From JALYJG01 sp033763555 (GTDB lineage Bacteria > Pseudomonadota > Alphaproteobacteria > UBA9219), in NCBI GenBank assembly GCA_033763555.1, contig JANRKK010000043.1:80400-144399 (forward strand): a stretch of DNA of 64,000 nucleotides, given 5' to 3'. Position numbers and translations under genes: made by a program. This document shows, piece after piece, positions 20,756 to 30,555 of the stretch; position 1 is the first letter of the stretch, and the number at the start of each line of letters is the position of its first letter. Below the pieces are notes generated by a model. The model saw only the letters and a program-made list of their open reading frames with translations. It was not told the DNA's origin and ran no database searches.

Positions 20756-21607
20756 TTAACCCTCATCCAGCCCCACATCCAAAACAGGTGCGCTATGGGT
20801 AATCCAGCCCACAGCGATGCGGTCGACACCTGATGCCGCGATAGCGGAAATATTCGCCAGCGTCACGCCGCCCGACGCCTCGGTGACAAAACGCCCGCTG
20901 ACCATCTCGACCGCCCGTTTCAGCATAGCGGGTTCCATATTGTCGAGCAGCACAGCGTCAATCGGCAGGTCGAGTGCTTCCTGTAATTGTTCCAGCGTAT
21001 CGACTTCAAGCTGAACCTTAACTTCGCTCTCCACAGCCTTGCGCGCTTTCAGAACCGCTGCACGCAGTCCACCTGCGGCGGCAATATGATTGTCCTTGAT
21101 CAATACCGCATCATAAAGCCCAAAGCGGTGATTGATGCCGCCGCCTGCCCACACCGCGTATTTTTCGGCGGCGCGAAGACCCGGCATCGTCTTGCGCGTG
21201 CAGGCGATGCGCGCCTTATGCGGCTTCACCACCTCGACCAGCTGATGCGTTGCCGTTGCAATGCCGCTGAGATGCCCGAGGCAATTCAGCGCCACACGCT
21301 CGCCCGTCAAAATCGCACGCGCCGTACCCGTAACTTCCGCCAACACATCACCAGGCTTTACCGCATCACCATCCGCCTTTTTGGGCGTGAAACAGACAGA
21401 CGCATCCATCAAACGGAATGCCATCTGCGCAAAATCCAGTCCCGCAACAATCCCCGCTTGCCGTGCAACGAGAACACCTTTCCATTTTGCATCCGCCGGA
21501 ATAATGGCGTCAGTGGTGATGTCACCCCTGCTGCCCAGATCTTCGGCGAGTGCATTGCGTACCAAGACTTCCACAACATCTTCGGGTAGCGGATCGAAAG
21601 AACGCAT
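20756..21607 (-). CDS. nadC: Nicotinate-nucleotide pyrophosphorylase (quinolinate phosphoribosyltransferase) NadC
   Basis: 283 aa, typical length. It converts quinolinate and PRPP to nicotinate mononucleotide. Family segments include LAEDLGSRGDITTDA at the N-terminus, LSGIATATHQ, ACTRKTMPGLR, the substrate loop GGGINHRFGLYD and the C-terminal GVDRIAVGWITHSA. It is the last gene of the nadA-nadB-nadC operon, 6 bp after nadB. Confidence 0.96.
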   Translation of the reverse strand: MRSFDPLPEDVVEVLVRNALAEDLGSRGDITTDAIIPADAKWKGVLVARQAGIVAGLDFAQMAFRLMDASVCFTPKKADGDAVKPGDVLAEVTGTARAILTGERVALNCLGHLSGIATATHQLVEVVKPHKARIACTRKTMPGLRAAEKYAVWAGGGINHRFGLYDAVLIKDNHIAAAGGLRAAVLKARKAVESEVKVQLEVDTLEQLQEALDLPIDAVLLDNMEPAMLKRAVEMVSGRFVTEASGGVTLANISAIAASGVDRIAVGWITHSAPVLDVGLDEG

Positions 21608-21613
21608 TTTCGA

Positions 21614-23209
21614 TTAGGTCGTATGGCCAGGCGTGGGTGGTGATACCTTTGGATCCTGCCGGATTGGCAATCCCATATCCCTGAGCAAAGATTCCAGCTC
21701 TTGCAAATTCATCTCCTGACGCTCTCCATGAGGAGAAGGGTTTGGAAAATCCGTACGCGCATGCGCACCACGGCTTTCCTCACGCTGCAAAGCAAACAAA
21801 GCAACCATCGCCGCCGCCAGCGTTGGCCCCGGCAGATCGGCAAGTTTTTTCCCCTGCGCCGTGAGTTCCTGCAAAGCCTGGATCAACCCGGTTTCATGGC
21901 GCAACACACCAACATGATCCGACATGATGCGGCGAATATCCGGCGTAGGCACATCCATGTCTTGGGCGCGTGCCGCCGCACGCAGGGTAGAGACCGTTAT
22001 ATTATCGTTTGACGGGGTCGTGCGGATATCTTCTGCAGCGCGCATTCCCATCGAAACACCTTCCAGCAGGGAATTGCTGGCCAAACGATTGGCGCCCTGC
22101 AAACCCGTAGAGGCTACTTCACCGACAGCCCACAATCCGCGAACACCTTTCACTTCACCATATCTATCGGTCACGATACCGCCCATATGATAATGCGCGG
22201 CGGGACGCACAGGGATCGGTTCTTTTGCCGGATCGATGCCCGCTTCCCTGCAAATTTCATAAATAGCGGCAAAATCCTTTTCAAAATTCAGCCTCCGCCC
22301 ATCCAGAAACACTTGATGCCCCTCGCCGAGATGATTCCAAATCGCGCGAGCAACAACGTCGCGCTCCTGCAATTCAGGAACATTCTTGCCTGCAGGACCT
22401 TTCAACATGAAACGCGCACCGCTTTCATCGATCAGCGTTGCGCCTGCACCGCGCAAAGCCTCACTGGCCAGTGGCATACGGCGCGGCGCGTCATCCGGAT
22501 TTTTGGTCAGAATGGCTGTGGGATGAAATTGCATGAATTCGAGATCGGCAAGCATCGCACCCGCGCGTGCCGCCAGAACCAAACCGCTGCCCCATGAGCC
22601 GTCGGGATTGGTGGTATGGCTCCATAACGCTCCGGCACCGCCCGTTGCCAGAACCACACGGTCGGAAGCCAGAATTTCCTGCCTGCCATCGCGATGACTG
22701 ACGGCAACGCCCTGAATGGTGCCGCGCTTGACGATAAGTTCGTTGACGGTGGCATCGTTGACAACGGTGATCAGAGGATTTGAGACGACTTTCCTGACCA
22801 GCGCACGGATAATGACGCCGCCCGTACCGCCACCGCCGGCATGCACGATACGGTGCTGGCTATGTGCGGCTTCCAGCCCGAGATTCAATTCGCCTGCAGC
22901 ATCGCGGTCGAACTGAACGCCATGCCCTTCCAGCCAATCGATGACTTTGGGGCCGTCATCGGTAATACGCCGGACAACATCGCCGACGCACAGGCCTGCA
23001 CCAGCTGCCATCGTATCCGCGGCATGCGCCGCAGCCGTGTCGCCTGCGCCAACCGCAGCGGCAACACCACCCTGCGCCATAACACTGCTGCTGCTGTAAT
23101 CCGTGCCAAGCACGTCAGGCGACAGGAGCATGACGGGAACATCCTGTTCCGCCAGCGCCAGGGCCGTCGTCAAACCAGCAATGCCGCCGCCGATGATGAT
23201 GGGGCGCAT
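21614..23209 (-). CDS. nadB: L-aspartate oxidase NadB
   Basis: 531 aa FAD enzyme that oxidises aspartate to iminoaspartate for quinolinate synthesis. The FAD dinucleotide motif GGGIAGLTTALAL opens the protein, and SSSVMAQGGVAAA, GGTGGVIIRAL, ATGGAGALW, RPAAHYHMGGI and the C-terminal GANRLASNSLLEG are family signatures. Its ATG shares one base with the nadA stop, so expression is coupled. Confidence 0.96.
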   Translation of the reverse strand: MRPIIIGGGIAGLTTALALAEQDVPVMLLSPDVLGTDYSSSSVMAQGGVAAAVGAGDTAAAHAADTMAAGAGLCVGDVVRRITDDGPKVIDWLEGHGVQFDRDAAGELNLGLEAAHSQHRIVHAGGGGTGGVIIRALVRKVVSNPLITVVNDATVNELIVKRGTIQGVAVSHRDGRQEILASDRVVLATGGAGALWSHTTNPDGSWGSGLVLAARAGAMLADLEFMQFHPTAILTKNPDDAPRRMPLASEALRGAGATLIDESGARFMLKGPAGKNVPELQERDVVARAIWNHLGEGHQVFLDGRRLNFEKDFAAIYEICREAGIDPAKEPIPVRPAAHYHMGGIVTDRYGEVKGVRGLWAVGEVASTGLQGANRLASNSLLEGVSMGMRAAEDIRTTPSNDNITVSTLRAAARAQDMDVPTPDIRRIMSDHVGVLRHETGLIQALQELTAQGKKLADLPGPTLAAAMVALFALQREESRGAHARTDFPNPSPHGERQEMNLQELESLLRDMGLPIRQDPKVSPPTPGHTT

Positions 23210-24207
23210 CAGTTCACCTCGATCATACGTTCAACCGCGCGGCGGGCACGGGCGGCAATGTCTTCCGGTACCGTCACTTCATGCGTCATGGTCTCCAGCG
23301 CATGGCGGATTTTTTTCAGCGTGATGCGCTTCATATGCGGGCAAAGCTGGCACGGCCGCACAAATTCGACATCCGGGTTCATGACAGCGACATTGTCGCT
23401 CATCGAACATTCGGTCAGCAGCATGACACGTTCGGGCTTTTCGCTTTCCACCCATTCGATCATCCGCGCGGTGGAGCCGGAATAATCCGACGCCTGCACA
23501 ACCTCAGGCGGGCATTCGGGATGTGCCAGAACGACAACGCCGGGATTTTGCTGGCGGAACAGCGCGATTTCACCGGGCGTGAAACGCTCATGCACTTCGC
23601 AATGGCCCTTCCAGGTGATGATTTTGACCTTGGTTTCCGCCGCAACATTCTGCGCCAGAAATTCGTCCGGCAGCATGATGACTTCCGACACGCCGAGAGA
23701 CTCCACAATCTTTTTCGCATTGCCCGAGGTGCAGCAGATGTCGGACTCCGCCTTCACCGCCGCCGAAGTGTTCACATAAGTCACGACCGGAACACCCGGA
23801 TAACGCGCGCACAGTTTCCGCACATCTTCCGCCGTGATGGATTCCGCCAGCGAACATCCAGCCTTCATATCAGGGATAAGAACCGTCGCGGATGGATTCA
23901 AAAGTTTCGACGTCTCGGCCATGAAATGCACGCCCGCCTGCACGATGACTTTGGCATCGGCTTTGGCCGCTTCGCGCGCCAGCGCCAGAGAGTCGCCCTT
24001 GATGTCCGCGACGCCGTGGAAAATTTCCGGCGTCTGGTAGTTGTGGGCAAGAATGATGGCATTGCGTTCACGCTTCAGGCGGTGAATGGCATCGACATCC
24101 TCGGCGAACGCAGCCCACTCCATCGGCGGAATGACATTCTTCACCCGCTCATAGATGTCCGCGGTATTTTTCAGGGCTTCGGCGGTCTGCGCCTGCAGGA
24201 GACCCAT
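23209..24207 (-). CDS. nadA: Quinolinate synthase NadA
   Basis: 332 aa 4Fe-4S enzyme that condenses iminoaspartate with dihydroxyacetone phosphate. Cluster-ligand cysteines appear in [11 protein letters not shown], in [10 protein letters not shown] and in the CQLCPHMKR segment. [20 protein letters not shown] is the classic N-terminal block. First gene of the operon; the SD AAGGAG lies inside an inverted repeat that may be the binding site of the adjacent NadQ-like regulator. Confidence 0.96.
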   Translation of the reverse strand: MGLLQAQTAEALKNTADIYERVKNVIPPMEWAAFAEDVDAIHRLKRERNAIILAHNYQTPEIFHGVADIKGDSLALAREAAKADAKVIVQAGVHFMAETSKLLNPSATVLIPDMKAGCSLAESITAEDVRKLCARYPGVPVVTYVNTSAAVKAESDICCTSGNAKKIVESLGVSEVIMLPDEFLAQNVAAETKVKIITWKGHCEVHERFTPGEIALFRQQNPGVVVLAHPECPPEVVQASDYSGSTARMIEWVESEKPERVMLLTECSMSDNVAVMNPDVEFVRPCQLCPHMKRITLKKIRHALETMTHEVTVPEDIAARARRAVERMIEVN

Positions 24208-24212
24208 GACTT

Positions 24213-24229
24213 ATGCTCCTTTTGAGCAT
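24213..24229 (-). promoter_or_regulatory. Inverted repeat over the nadA ribosome-binding site, candidate NadQ operator
   Basis: ATGCTC-N5-GAGCAT, a perfect 6-bp inverted repeat, starts 6 bases before the nadA ATG. On the coding strand the repeat contains the Shine-Dalgarno AAGGAG. The regulator gene stands just upstream in the same orientation, so repression by operator binding, or by a hairpin over the SD, is plausible. That this is the regulator's true site is inference. Confidence 0.5.
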
Positions 24230-24311
24230 TAATAAGGCCAAAAAATCAGGGGCATGGCCCCTTCTCACTTTCTCATATTACTCCTAAACGCCGGAAAAAT
24301 CCATGGAGCGG

Positions 24312-24335
24312 TAAAAATCCCTTGAAATTCAAGGG
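24312..24335 (-). terminator. Probable intrinsic terminator of the nadQ-like gene
   Basis: Directly after the regulator's stop, CCCTTGA-ATT-TCAAGGG (perfect 7-bp stem, 3-base loop) is followed on the minus strand by ATTTTT. It would separate the regulator transcript from nadABC. Confidence 0.65.
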
Positions 24336-25232
24336 TTACGACGCGCGCGGCAATTTGGTTCCCGCCGCGGCGCGCTCCAGCAGCACTTCGCGACGGAAGG
24401 CGAAGAGTTTGGCCGGACGGCCCGAGGCGCCGCTGGTCATGGCACCCGTTTCCTCCACCAGCCCCTGCCCTTCCATCAACCGCCGGAAATTCTGCTTGTG
24501 CAGCGGCAGCCCCGCCAGAGCCTCAACCGTATTCTGCAATTGCAGCAGCGTGAAACTGTCCGGCATCAACTCGAACACCACAGGGCGGTATTTGATCTTG
24601 GCGCGCAGCCGCGCCATCGCCGTCGCCAGAATGCGGCGATGATCATGCGCCATCGGCAGGCCCAGCGCCGGATTTTTCCTGGCCTTGCCGCCCGCTTCGG
24701 CGACCAGCCCGGCTTCCCACAGCAATTCATAGCGCTGCAACACCAGCTCTTCGTTCCAGCGACGTGGATCTTTCGGAAAAGCGATGGCAATGCGCCGCGC
24801 ACGCGCCTGCTTCACCGCGGCATCCGGCGCGGCAGCTTTCCATTGATTCAAAAGTGGCAGAATAGTTTTGACGATAAGCGGCAACATGCCCTTGCGGTGG
24901 TCTTCCCACGGAAAATGCCTGTACCAGGGCGACCACAGCGCTTCCTTTGCTGCGCCCGCGCGCACCAGCGCCAGATAACCGATAGACACAAAGCGCTGCT
25001 GGCCCGCGGCGCGGTCACGATCGGCAAAAGTATAAAGCTGTTCGACATAGCCGAGCGGCGGACTGCCCTTGGCCTTCGCCCAAGCCCGCAGACCCTGCTC
25101 CAACGTGCGATGCCCCGTCTCAAACGGGCCGGATGGCAGTGCGGTATCCGGATCGATGCGGATATGCGGTTCGCCATCCACGATCGCGGCGATGACGGCG
25201 TTCAATTCAATTTTCAGGTGCCTGTCCACCAT
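24336..25232 (-). CDS. nadQ: NrtR/NadQ-type transcriptional regulator of NAD synthesis
   Basis: 298 aa. The N-terminal two thirds resemble a NUDIX-like ligand-sensing fold (TFADRDR...RFVSIGYLALV), lacking a convincing GX5EX7REUXEEXGU catalytic box, as in regulators that have lost hydrolase activity. The C-terminal part (about 205-290) looks like a winged helix: FTLLQLQNTVEALAGLPLHK and NFRRLMEGQGLVEETG. Regulators of this kind sense NAD-pathway metabolites and repress nad genes. Placement before nadABC supports the role. NrtR and NadQ are related types; the gene name is by context. Confidence 0.75.
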   Translation of the reverse strand: MVDRHLKIELNAVIAAIVDGEPHIRIDPDTALPSGPFETGHRTLEQGLRAWAKAKGSPPLGYVEQLYTFADRDRAAGQQRFVSIGYLALVRAGAAKEALWSPWYRHFPWEDHRKGMLPLIVKTILPLLNQWKAAAPDAAVKQARARRIAIAFPKDPRRWNEELVLQRYELLWEAGLVAEAGGKARKNPALGLPMAHDHRRILATAMARLRAKIKYRPVVFELMPDSFTLLQLQNTVEALAGLPLHKQNFRRLMEGQGLVEETGAMTSGASGRPAKLFAFRREVLLERAAAGTKLPRAS

Positions 25233-25279
25233 GGTTTCTTCCTACCACGGCGAATGGGTTTTGGCATTGGCAGGCGGAA

Positions 25280-25576
25280 TTAATAACCGCCGGGCGGCAA
25301 TGAAGATGAACCGGAAGAATTATAGGCCGTGTCGCGCGTGCCCTTATCTAGCTGGTCGAGCAGATAGCCCGCACCCACGCCGATCACACCGCCGATGGCC
25401 GCGCCACAGGCGACGCATCCGCCTGTCACAACGGTGCCGATAGCGCCCGCCGCCGTACCCGCCAGACCGCCGGATACCATCTTCTGCTGGCTGTCGGTCA
25501 TGTTGCTGCACGAGGCAAGACTGAGAAGGGCGACAGCCGCCAGGGCCGTTCCGGTGCGCAAAAAAGTCTGTTTCAT
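25280..25576 (-). CDS. Small glycine-zipper lipoprotein
   Basis: 98 aa. Signal peptide with lipobox LASC (Cys about 23), then a glycine-zipper membrane-spanning pattern (SGGLAGTAAGAIG, GGVIGVGAGYLLDQLDK) like outer-membrane proteins of the SlyB/YmgG type. It is probably an envelope-integrity or stress lipoprotein. It is separated by 238 bp from the divergent histidine kinase gene. Confidence 0.8.
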   Translation of the reverse strand: MKQTFLRTGTALAAVALLSLASCSNMTDSQQKMVSGGLAGTAAGAIGTVVTGGCVACGAAIGGVIGVGAGYLLDQLDKGTRDTAYNSSGSSSLPPGGY

Positions 25577-25602
25577 GGTCTGTCTCCCGGTAGCTTCCGG
25601 TC

Positions 25603-25620
25603 AAGGGGAACCAACCCCTT
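25603..25620 (-). promoter_or_regulatory. Hairpin in the leader of the glycine-zipper lipoprotein gene
   Basis: AAGGGG-N6-CCCCTT, a perfect 6-bp stem, lies 27-44 bases before the lipoprotein ATG on its transcript. It could stabilise the mRNA leader or act as a control element. Its function is not known. Confidence 0.35.
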
Positions 25621-25814
25621 ATCGGGCAAAGATGGTAAATTTTTGGTAACCAATCTTTTTTCTTTGTGAATCCCTCCGGGAAAAAGGCTTGTTCTGCCGC
25701 ATGTTGCATGCGCCATCGGGGGTGTTTCAATTGACCATATCTTAGCGAGTCATCGGTACAATTTGACATTAGTTAAAAATTTTTAACCCGCCCGCATCGA
25801 GTCCGCAGAACCCC

Positions 25815-28523
25815 ATGATCCGGCTTTCTATTTCCACCTGCCGCCGTTTGGCGCTGGCCCTTGTTGTGGGCGCGGCATTCTTCGCCGTGGCGGCAAACCT
25901 GTCGCCCTGTCTGGCCGCCAGCGGATGGCGCGCGAACCCATCCTCGCTTTTCAGCGCGGGCGACAAAATCTCCACCATGATTTTCGGCGTTTTCATGGGC
26001 GTGGTGCTGACAGCCGCCGCCTATCTGTTCTTCATCTGGATTGTGATGCGCGACCGCGGCCAGGTATCCCTGTTCTTCCTGCTGCTTTGCCTCGGCGCCT
26101 ATATCGCGGGCTCGAATGAAATTCTGATGGGGCCGGAAGGTCTGAACACCGCGCGTTTTACCGACAGCTTCACCAATTACAGCCTGATCCTCAGCTGCAT
26201 ATGCAGCGTGCTGTTCACCTATTATTTTTTGGAAGTCGACGCCAACAGCCCTCTCCTGCGCATGCCGCTCTTTTCACTGGTGGGGTTGCTGATGATCTTT
26301 CTTGTCTATGCCGTGTTCGATCAGACGCTGGCGCGCTTCCTCCTTCCAGCCATCAGTACTTTCACCATCGCGTTTGTTTTGACCGCGGGCCTTGCCTGCT
26401 TCCGCGAGGAAATCAGCGGCAGCCTCGTGCATGTTATTGCTTTCCTGTTTTTCCTGACAGGCACGCTGTCGGAATCGCTTTACGCGCTGGGCTTTATACG
26501 CACAGCGGGACACGCCAACGATGTCACTTATATCTCCTTCTCGCTGGCGGCGACGATGTTCTCCATCGTCATCGCCAGCCAGTTTGCCGCCCGCCAGGAA
26601 GAAAAGGAAAAAGCGCTGGCCACCAGCAACGAGCGTTTCGCGCTGGCGACACGCGGCGCGAATGAAGGTCTGTTCGACTGGAATCTGGGAACGGGCGAAG
26701 TGTTCTTCTCGGATCAGTTTCGCAAAATCATCGGCATGCGCCTGGAAAACAAATCCCGGAGTCTCAAGACCTGGATGCGTTTTATCGTGCCATCCGACCG
26801 CCGCATCGTGCGTGAAGCGTTGCGCCGCTTCCGCCGCAATTCCGAGGTCAACATCATCAATATCGAATATCGCATCGCCGGAAAGGATGATGTGCGCCGC
26901 TGGATGCATTCCAAGGCGGTGGCCGTACGCGACCCGGCGACCAAGAAAATCGTGCGGCTTGTCGGCTCCACCAGCGATGTCACACCCCGCAAGCAAAGCG
27001 AAGTGGCGTTGCGCGCCAGCGAAACCCGGTTCCGCAGCATTACCGAAGCCCACCCGGTTCCGGTGATGATCGTTTCCCTGCAGGCAGGCGTCATCATGTA
27101 TGCCAGCCCCGGCGCAGAAGAATTACTGGGCCAGCCGCAAGGCCAGCTCGTCAATCAATCCTTCCACCGCTTTCTGACGGGACTCGAAGAACGGGAAGAC
27201 ATCTGGGATTCGATGAAGAATGGCAAGGATGTCAATCTCAAGGAAGTCCATCTCCAGCGGAGTAACGATACCGTGCTGACAGCGGCCTTATCCGCACGGC
27301 GCATCAGCTATCAGGACGAAGATTCCATGGTCATCGGCCTGTACGACCTGACCGAGCGCAAACAGGCCGAAGCGCAAATCGCCCTGCAACAGGAAGCTCT
27401 GCAGCAAAGCGAAAAAATGGCAGCCCTCGGCGGTTTGCTGGCGGGCGTGGCGCATGAACTCAACAACCCGCTGTCGGTCGTGGTCGGCCAATCCACATTG
27501 CTGATGGAAGGCTCACCGGAACCTGGCGTCGTTGCCCGCGCGGAAAAGATTTTCAAATCCGCCGACCGTTGCGCCCGTATCGTCAAAAGCTTCCTCGCGC
27601 TGGCACGCCGCAAACCGCCCGAACGCAAGCCCGTCGATATCAACGGCATCATCCATGCCGCGCTCGACCTGCTCGGCTACCAGATCCGCACGGAAAATAT
27701 CGATGTCGTGCAGAATCTTGAACCGCAGCTGCCGGAAATCACGGGTGACGGCGACCAGCTGACGCAGATCATCACCAACCTCATCCTCAACGCCACGCAG
27801 GCGATGCAGAACTGGAAAGGCACGCGCCGCATCACCATCCGCACCTGGCGCGATGGCGACAAAGTCTCGGTCAGCGTCGCCGATACGGGACCGGGCGTTC
27901 CCGCCGATATCCGCACACGCATTTTCGAGCCCTTCTTCACGACCAAGGGTGGTCAGGGCGGTACAGGCGTCGGATTGTCGCTCTGCATCAACATCGCCGC
28001 GTCGCATGGCGGCCAGCTTTATCTGGAAGACACGCCGGGCGGCGGCGCGACTTTTGTCGTCGCCTTGCCGCTCACCACCGAGGTTGCCGGAATCAAGGAT
28101 GTCTCCGCCCCCGCCACCGCCGTGCTGCCGAAGAATCTGAAACTTTTGATTGTGGATGATGAGGTCGAGCTGGCGCAGACGCTCGCCGACCTTCTCGACC
28201 CCGAAGGGCATCATGTGGATATCGCCATCAACGGCGCGGTGGCGATGGAAAAGTTGCATAAAGCCCCGTATGACGTCATCATAAGTGACCTTCGCATGCC
28301 GGTGATGGACGGGCCTGGCCTGTACGCCGCCATGCAGCGCGAAGCCCCCGCCTATCTGGGCAAGATCATCTATGTGACGGGTGACACCTTGTCCACGCAT
28401 GTTCAAAGTTTTCTGCAGGAGCATCCCGTGCCCGTCATTGAAAAGCCCTACCGCCTGAACGATGTGCGGGCCGCTATTGCCAATATTGTGAAAGACAGCG
28501 CCTCCGCCGGAATTTCAGCGTAA
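25815..28523 (+). CDS. Hybrid sensor histidine kinase (7TM-like sensor, PAS-PAS-HisKA-HATPase-REC)
   Basis: 902 aa. After a signal-like start there is a block of about seven hydrophobic helices (about 50-265) resembling 7TM sensor modules, two PAS domains (about 275-400 with a PAC-like end, and 402-520), a HisKA with phospho-acceptor in GVAHELNNPL near 546, an HATPase domain with NLILNATQAM, DTGPGVP and FEPFFTTKGG, and a receiver whose acceptor Asp sits in ISDLRMPVMDG near 824. It should autophosphorylate on His and pass phosphate to its own receiver. The REC-EAL gene follows 19 bp downstream and is its likely output. Confidence 0.93.
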   Translation: MIRLSISTCRRLALALVVGAAFFAVAANLSPCLAASGWRANPSSLFSAGDKISTMIFGVFMGVVLTAAAYLFFIWIVMRDRGQVSLFFLLLCLGAYIAGSNEILMGPEGLNTARFTDSFTNYSLILSCICSVLFTYYFLEVDANSPLLRMPLFSLVGLLMIFLVYAVFDQTLARFLLPAISTFTIAFVLTAGLACFREEISGSLVHVIAFLFFLTGTLSESLYALGFIRTAGHANDVTYISFSLAATMFSIVIASQFAARQEEKEKALATSNERFALATRGANEGLFDWNLGTGEVFFSDQFRKIIGMRLENKSRSLKTWMRFIVPSDRRIVREALRRFRRNSEVNIINIEYRIAGKDDVRRWMHSKAVAVRDPATKKIVRLVGSTSDVTPRKQSEVALRASETRFRSITEAHPVPVMIVSLQAGVIMYASPGAEELLGQPQGQLVNQSFHRFLTGLEEREDIWDSMKNGKDVNLKEVHLQRSNDTVLTAALSARRISYQDEDSMVIGLYDLTERKQAEAQIALQQEALQQSEKMAALGGLLAGVAHELNNPLSVVVGQSTLLMEGSPEPGVVARAEKIFKSADRCARIVKSFLALARRKPPERKPVDINGIIHAALDLLGYQIRTENIDVVQNLEPQLPEITGDGDQLTQIITNLILNATQAMQNWKGTRRITIRTWRDGDKVSVSVADTGPGVPADIRTRIFEPFFTTKGGQGGTGVGLSLCINIAASHGGQLYLEDTPGGGATFVVALPLTTEVAGIKDVSAPATAVLPKNLKLLIVDDEVELAQTLADLLDPEGHHVDIAINGAVAMEKLHKAPYDVIISDLRMPVMDGPGLYAAMQREAPAYLGKIIYVTGDTLSTHVQSFLQEHPVPVIEKPYRLNDVRAAIANIVKDSASAGISA

Positions 28524-28542
28524 CGGAAACAGGAACCGCCTC

Positions 28543-29694
28543 ATGCGCATGCTGGTGATTGATGATGAAAAAGACATCTGCGATCTTATCGCCGAACTGG
28601 GCGGGCGGCATGGGTTGCAGGTGGAAACCACCAACAACCCGGAGAATGTCCGCGCGACGCTGACGGGCTTCAAGCCGGATTTCATCATGCTGGATTTGAT
28701 GATGCCGGGCACCGACGGCGTCGAACTTCTGCGCCTGCTGGCTGAAACCGCCAAAAACGCCAAGCTCTGCCTCATCAGCGGCAGCGACGCGCGCGTCCTC
28801 AACAGCGCCCGCCGCCTCGGCAGCGCGCATGGCCTGGAAGTCGTCGCCGCGCTGGAAAAACCGCTGGATATGTCAGTGCTGACCAATTTGTTCGATCGCA
28901 TCGCTGCGGGCGGCAAAGGCTCGCCGACCACCGATCTGGCGCAGGCCATTGCCTCGGGCCAGTTCACGCTGCATTACCAGCCCGTCATCGAAATGGCGAC
29001 GCGCCGCGTCAAGGGCGTGGAAGCGCTGGCGCGCTGGAGCCACCCGCATCGCGGCATGCTGTTGCCCGACGCTTTTCTGGAACAGGTCGTCAATGACGGT
29101 TTGATGCAGGCGCTGACCGATGTCGTCGTGCAAACTTCTGTGCGGCAGGCATCGCGCTGGCATCAGGCGGGTGAAGATCTGACGCTTTCCATGAATGTCA
29201 CCGCCTCAACGCTGCTTGACCTCACTTTACCTGACCGCATTGCCGAGCTTTGCGCCAAGCATAAGGTGCCGCCGGAAAAACTCATCCTCGAAGTGACGGA
29301 AACCGAAGCGATGCGCGATGTCACGCGCACGATGGACGTTCTGCTGCGCATGCGGATCCGCAATATCGGCGTCGCCATCGATGATTTCGGTACGGGCCAT
29401 TCCTCGCTGCGCGAATTGCAGCGCATGCCCTTCAGCGAAATGAAAATCGACAAAGGCTTTGTCATCGACATGGCAAAGAACAAGGATTGCGAAGTCATCG
29501 TCAAGGCCGTGATTGACCTCGCGCATAACCTTGGCCTCAAAGTCATCGCCGAGGGCGTGGAAGACGAAGCGATCTGGAATCTGCTGCAAGCCCGGGGCTG
29601 CGATTATGCCCAGGGTTTCTATATGGGTCGCCCAATGCCCGCCGATAAATTCGACGACTGGCTGAAAGACTGGCGATCAAAAACACCGAAATAG
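28543..29694 (+). CDS. Response regulator with EAL domain, c-di-GMP phosphodiesterase
   Basis: 383 aa. Receiver domain (about 1-120) with MLDLMMPGTDG, acceptor Asp about 51, then an EAL domain from about 135. Catalytic features appear intact: E-A-L in GVEALARW near 159, EVTETEAM, DDFGTGHSSL, KIDKGFV, EGVED and QGFYMGRPM. It is thus predicted to hydrolyse c-di-GMP when phosphorylated. Its proximity to the hybrid kinase suggests that the kinase controls c-di-GMP, which would connect to the exopolysaccharide locus 20 kb downstream. Confidence 0.93.
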   Translation: MRMLVIDDEKDICDLIAELGGRHGLQVETTNNPENVRATLTGFKPDFIMLDLMMPGTDGVELLRLLAETAKNAKLCLISGSDARVLNSARRLGSAHGLEVVAALEKPLDMSVLTNLFDRIAAGGKGSPTTDLAQAIASGQFTLHYQPVIEMATRRVKGVEALARWSHPHRGMLLPDAFLEQVVNDGLMQALTDVVVQTSVRQASRWHQAGEDLTLSMNVTASTLLDLTLPDRIAELCAKHKVPPEKLILEVTETEAMRDVTRTMDVLLRMRIRNIGVAIDDFGTGHSSLRELQRMPFSEMKIDKGFVIDMAKNKDCEVIVKAVIDLAHNLGLKVIAEGVEDEAIWNLLQARGCDYAQGFYMGRPMPADKFDDWLKDWRSKTPK

Positions 29695-29793
29695 CCTGCC
29701 CTGCCGTCATTAACCACACATCTTAATCTTGAAGTTGGCGCAGGCTCTGTGCTTAAGTCGCGTTATATTTAAATTGTTTCAGAGTGTTTTATT

Positions 29794-30555
29794 GTGACCG
29801 CGACACAGATCATTACCTTGCCTTCCGGTAGACCCGACTGGCTCACCATCACCGATGAGCAGGCTGCAAAAGCCCGCCGTATCATCACGCGCGATTTCTG
29901 GAATTCGGACAGGCCTTTCGATCAGCCTGCTTATAAGGAAATTGGATTTCCTTGTAGAGTTGGATACTTAACAGCAAAAAATGTTCAAAATATTTATCAA
30001 TCTTCGGAATACCGTGATGTAGATGAAGGTAGAAATCTTCGGTATGTTAAGCCTTATATCCTCAGTTTTATTGATAGGCCAGAACCTGAAATATTGCACT
30101 ACTCAGCCTACACAACAGTTCCTGCATTTTTAATGGAACCCATTCGGCAATTCATGATTTGTGATTATTCTATATATAAACAAGAAAGAGTTTTTTGGTC
30201 GTTCGACGTTGATATTTGTAAGTTATATAAGGGTTCCTTCCATCGGGGCGACGGGGAATGGCACAGCGACGTTTTTGGAGATTCTGCAAATATGGATGAA
30301 ACGCTAGACAATGAAAAAATAAAAAATTGTGCAAGAAATTTTCGAGAAGGGCGTTTCATCCCTCCTTATAACTCAACCGGCATGCCCAGAATCTACATTG
30401 CCGCAAGTTCCTTTTCGACTCAATTCGAAGCTGTTTCTACTTCGGCTTTCAGTCCGTGGGATATAATACACTATACAGTCGAAAAACACGCTTCTCCACC
30501 TTCCCCTGGCCCATGTACTCGTTTTTTACTTCGATGTTCCGTGACACCAATTTAA
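29794..30555 (+). CDS. Hypothetical protein, possible 2OG-Fe(II) oxygenase-like fold
   Basis: 253 aa from a GTG at 29794. Not recognised as a family. Two weak patterns suggest a 2-oxoglutarate/Fe(II) oxygenase: an HxD in DGEWHSDVFGD and a C-terminal His followed by an Arg 11 residues later (HASPPSPGPCTR) before a beta strand FLLRCSVTP, which is how the distal His and the 2OG-binding Arg are spaced in these enzymes. From about 29,940 the gene is AT-richer than its surroundings. It ends in a 4-bp stop overlap with xseA. Confidence 0.5.
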   Translation: MTATQIITLPSGRPDWLTITDEQAAKARRIITRDFWNSDRPFDQPAYKEIGFPCRVGYLTAKNVQNIYQSSEYRDVDEGRNLRYVKPYILSFIDRPEPEILHYSAYTTVPAFLMEPIRQFMICDYSIYKQERVFWSFDVDICKLYKGSFHRGDGEWHSDVFGDSANMDETLDNEKIKNCARNFREGRFIPPYNSTGMPRIYIAASSFSTQFEAVSTSAFSPWDIIHYTVEKHASPPSPGPCTRFLLRCSVTPI

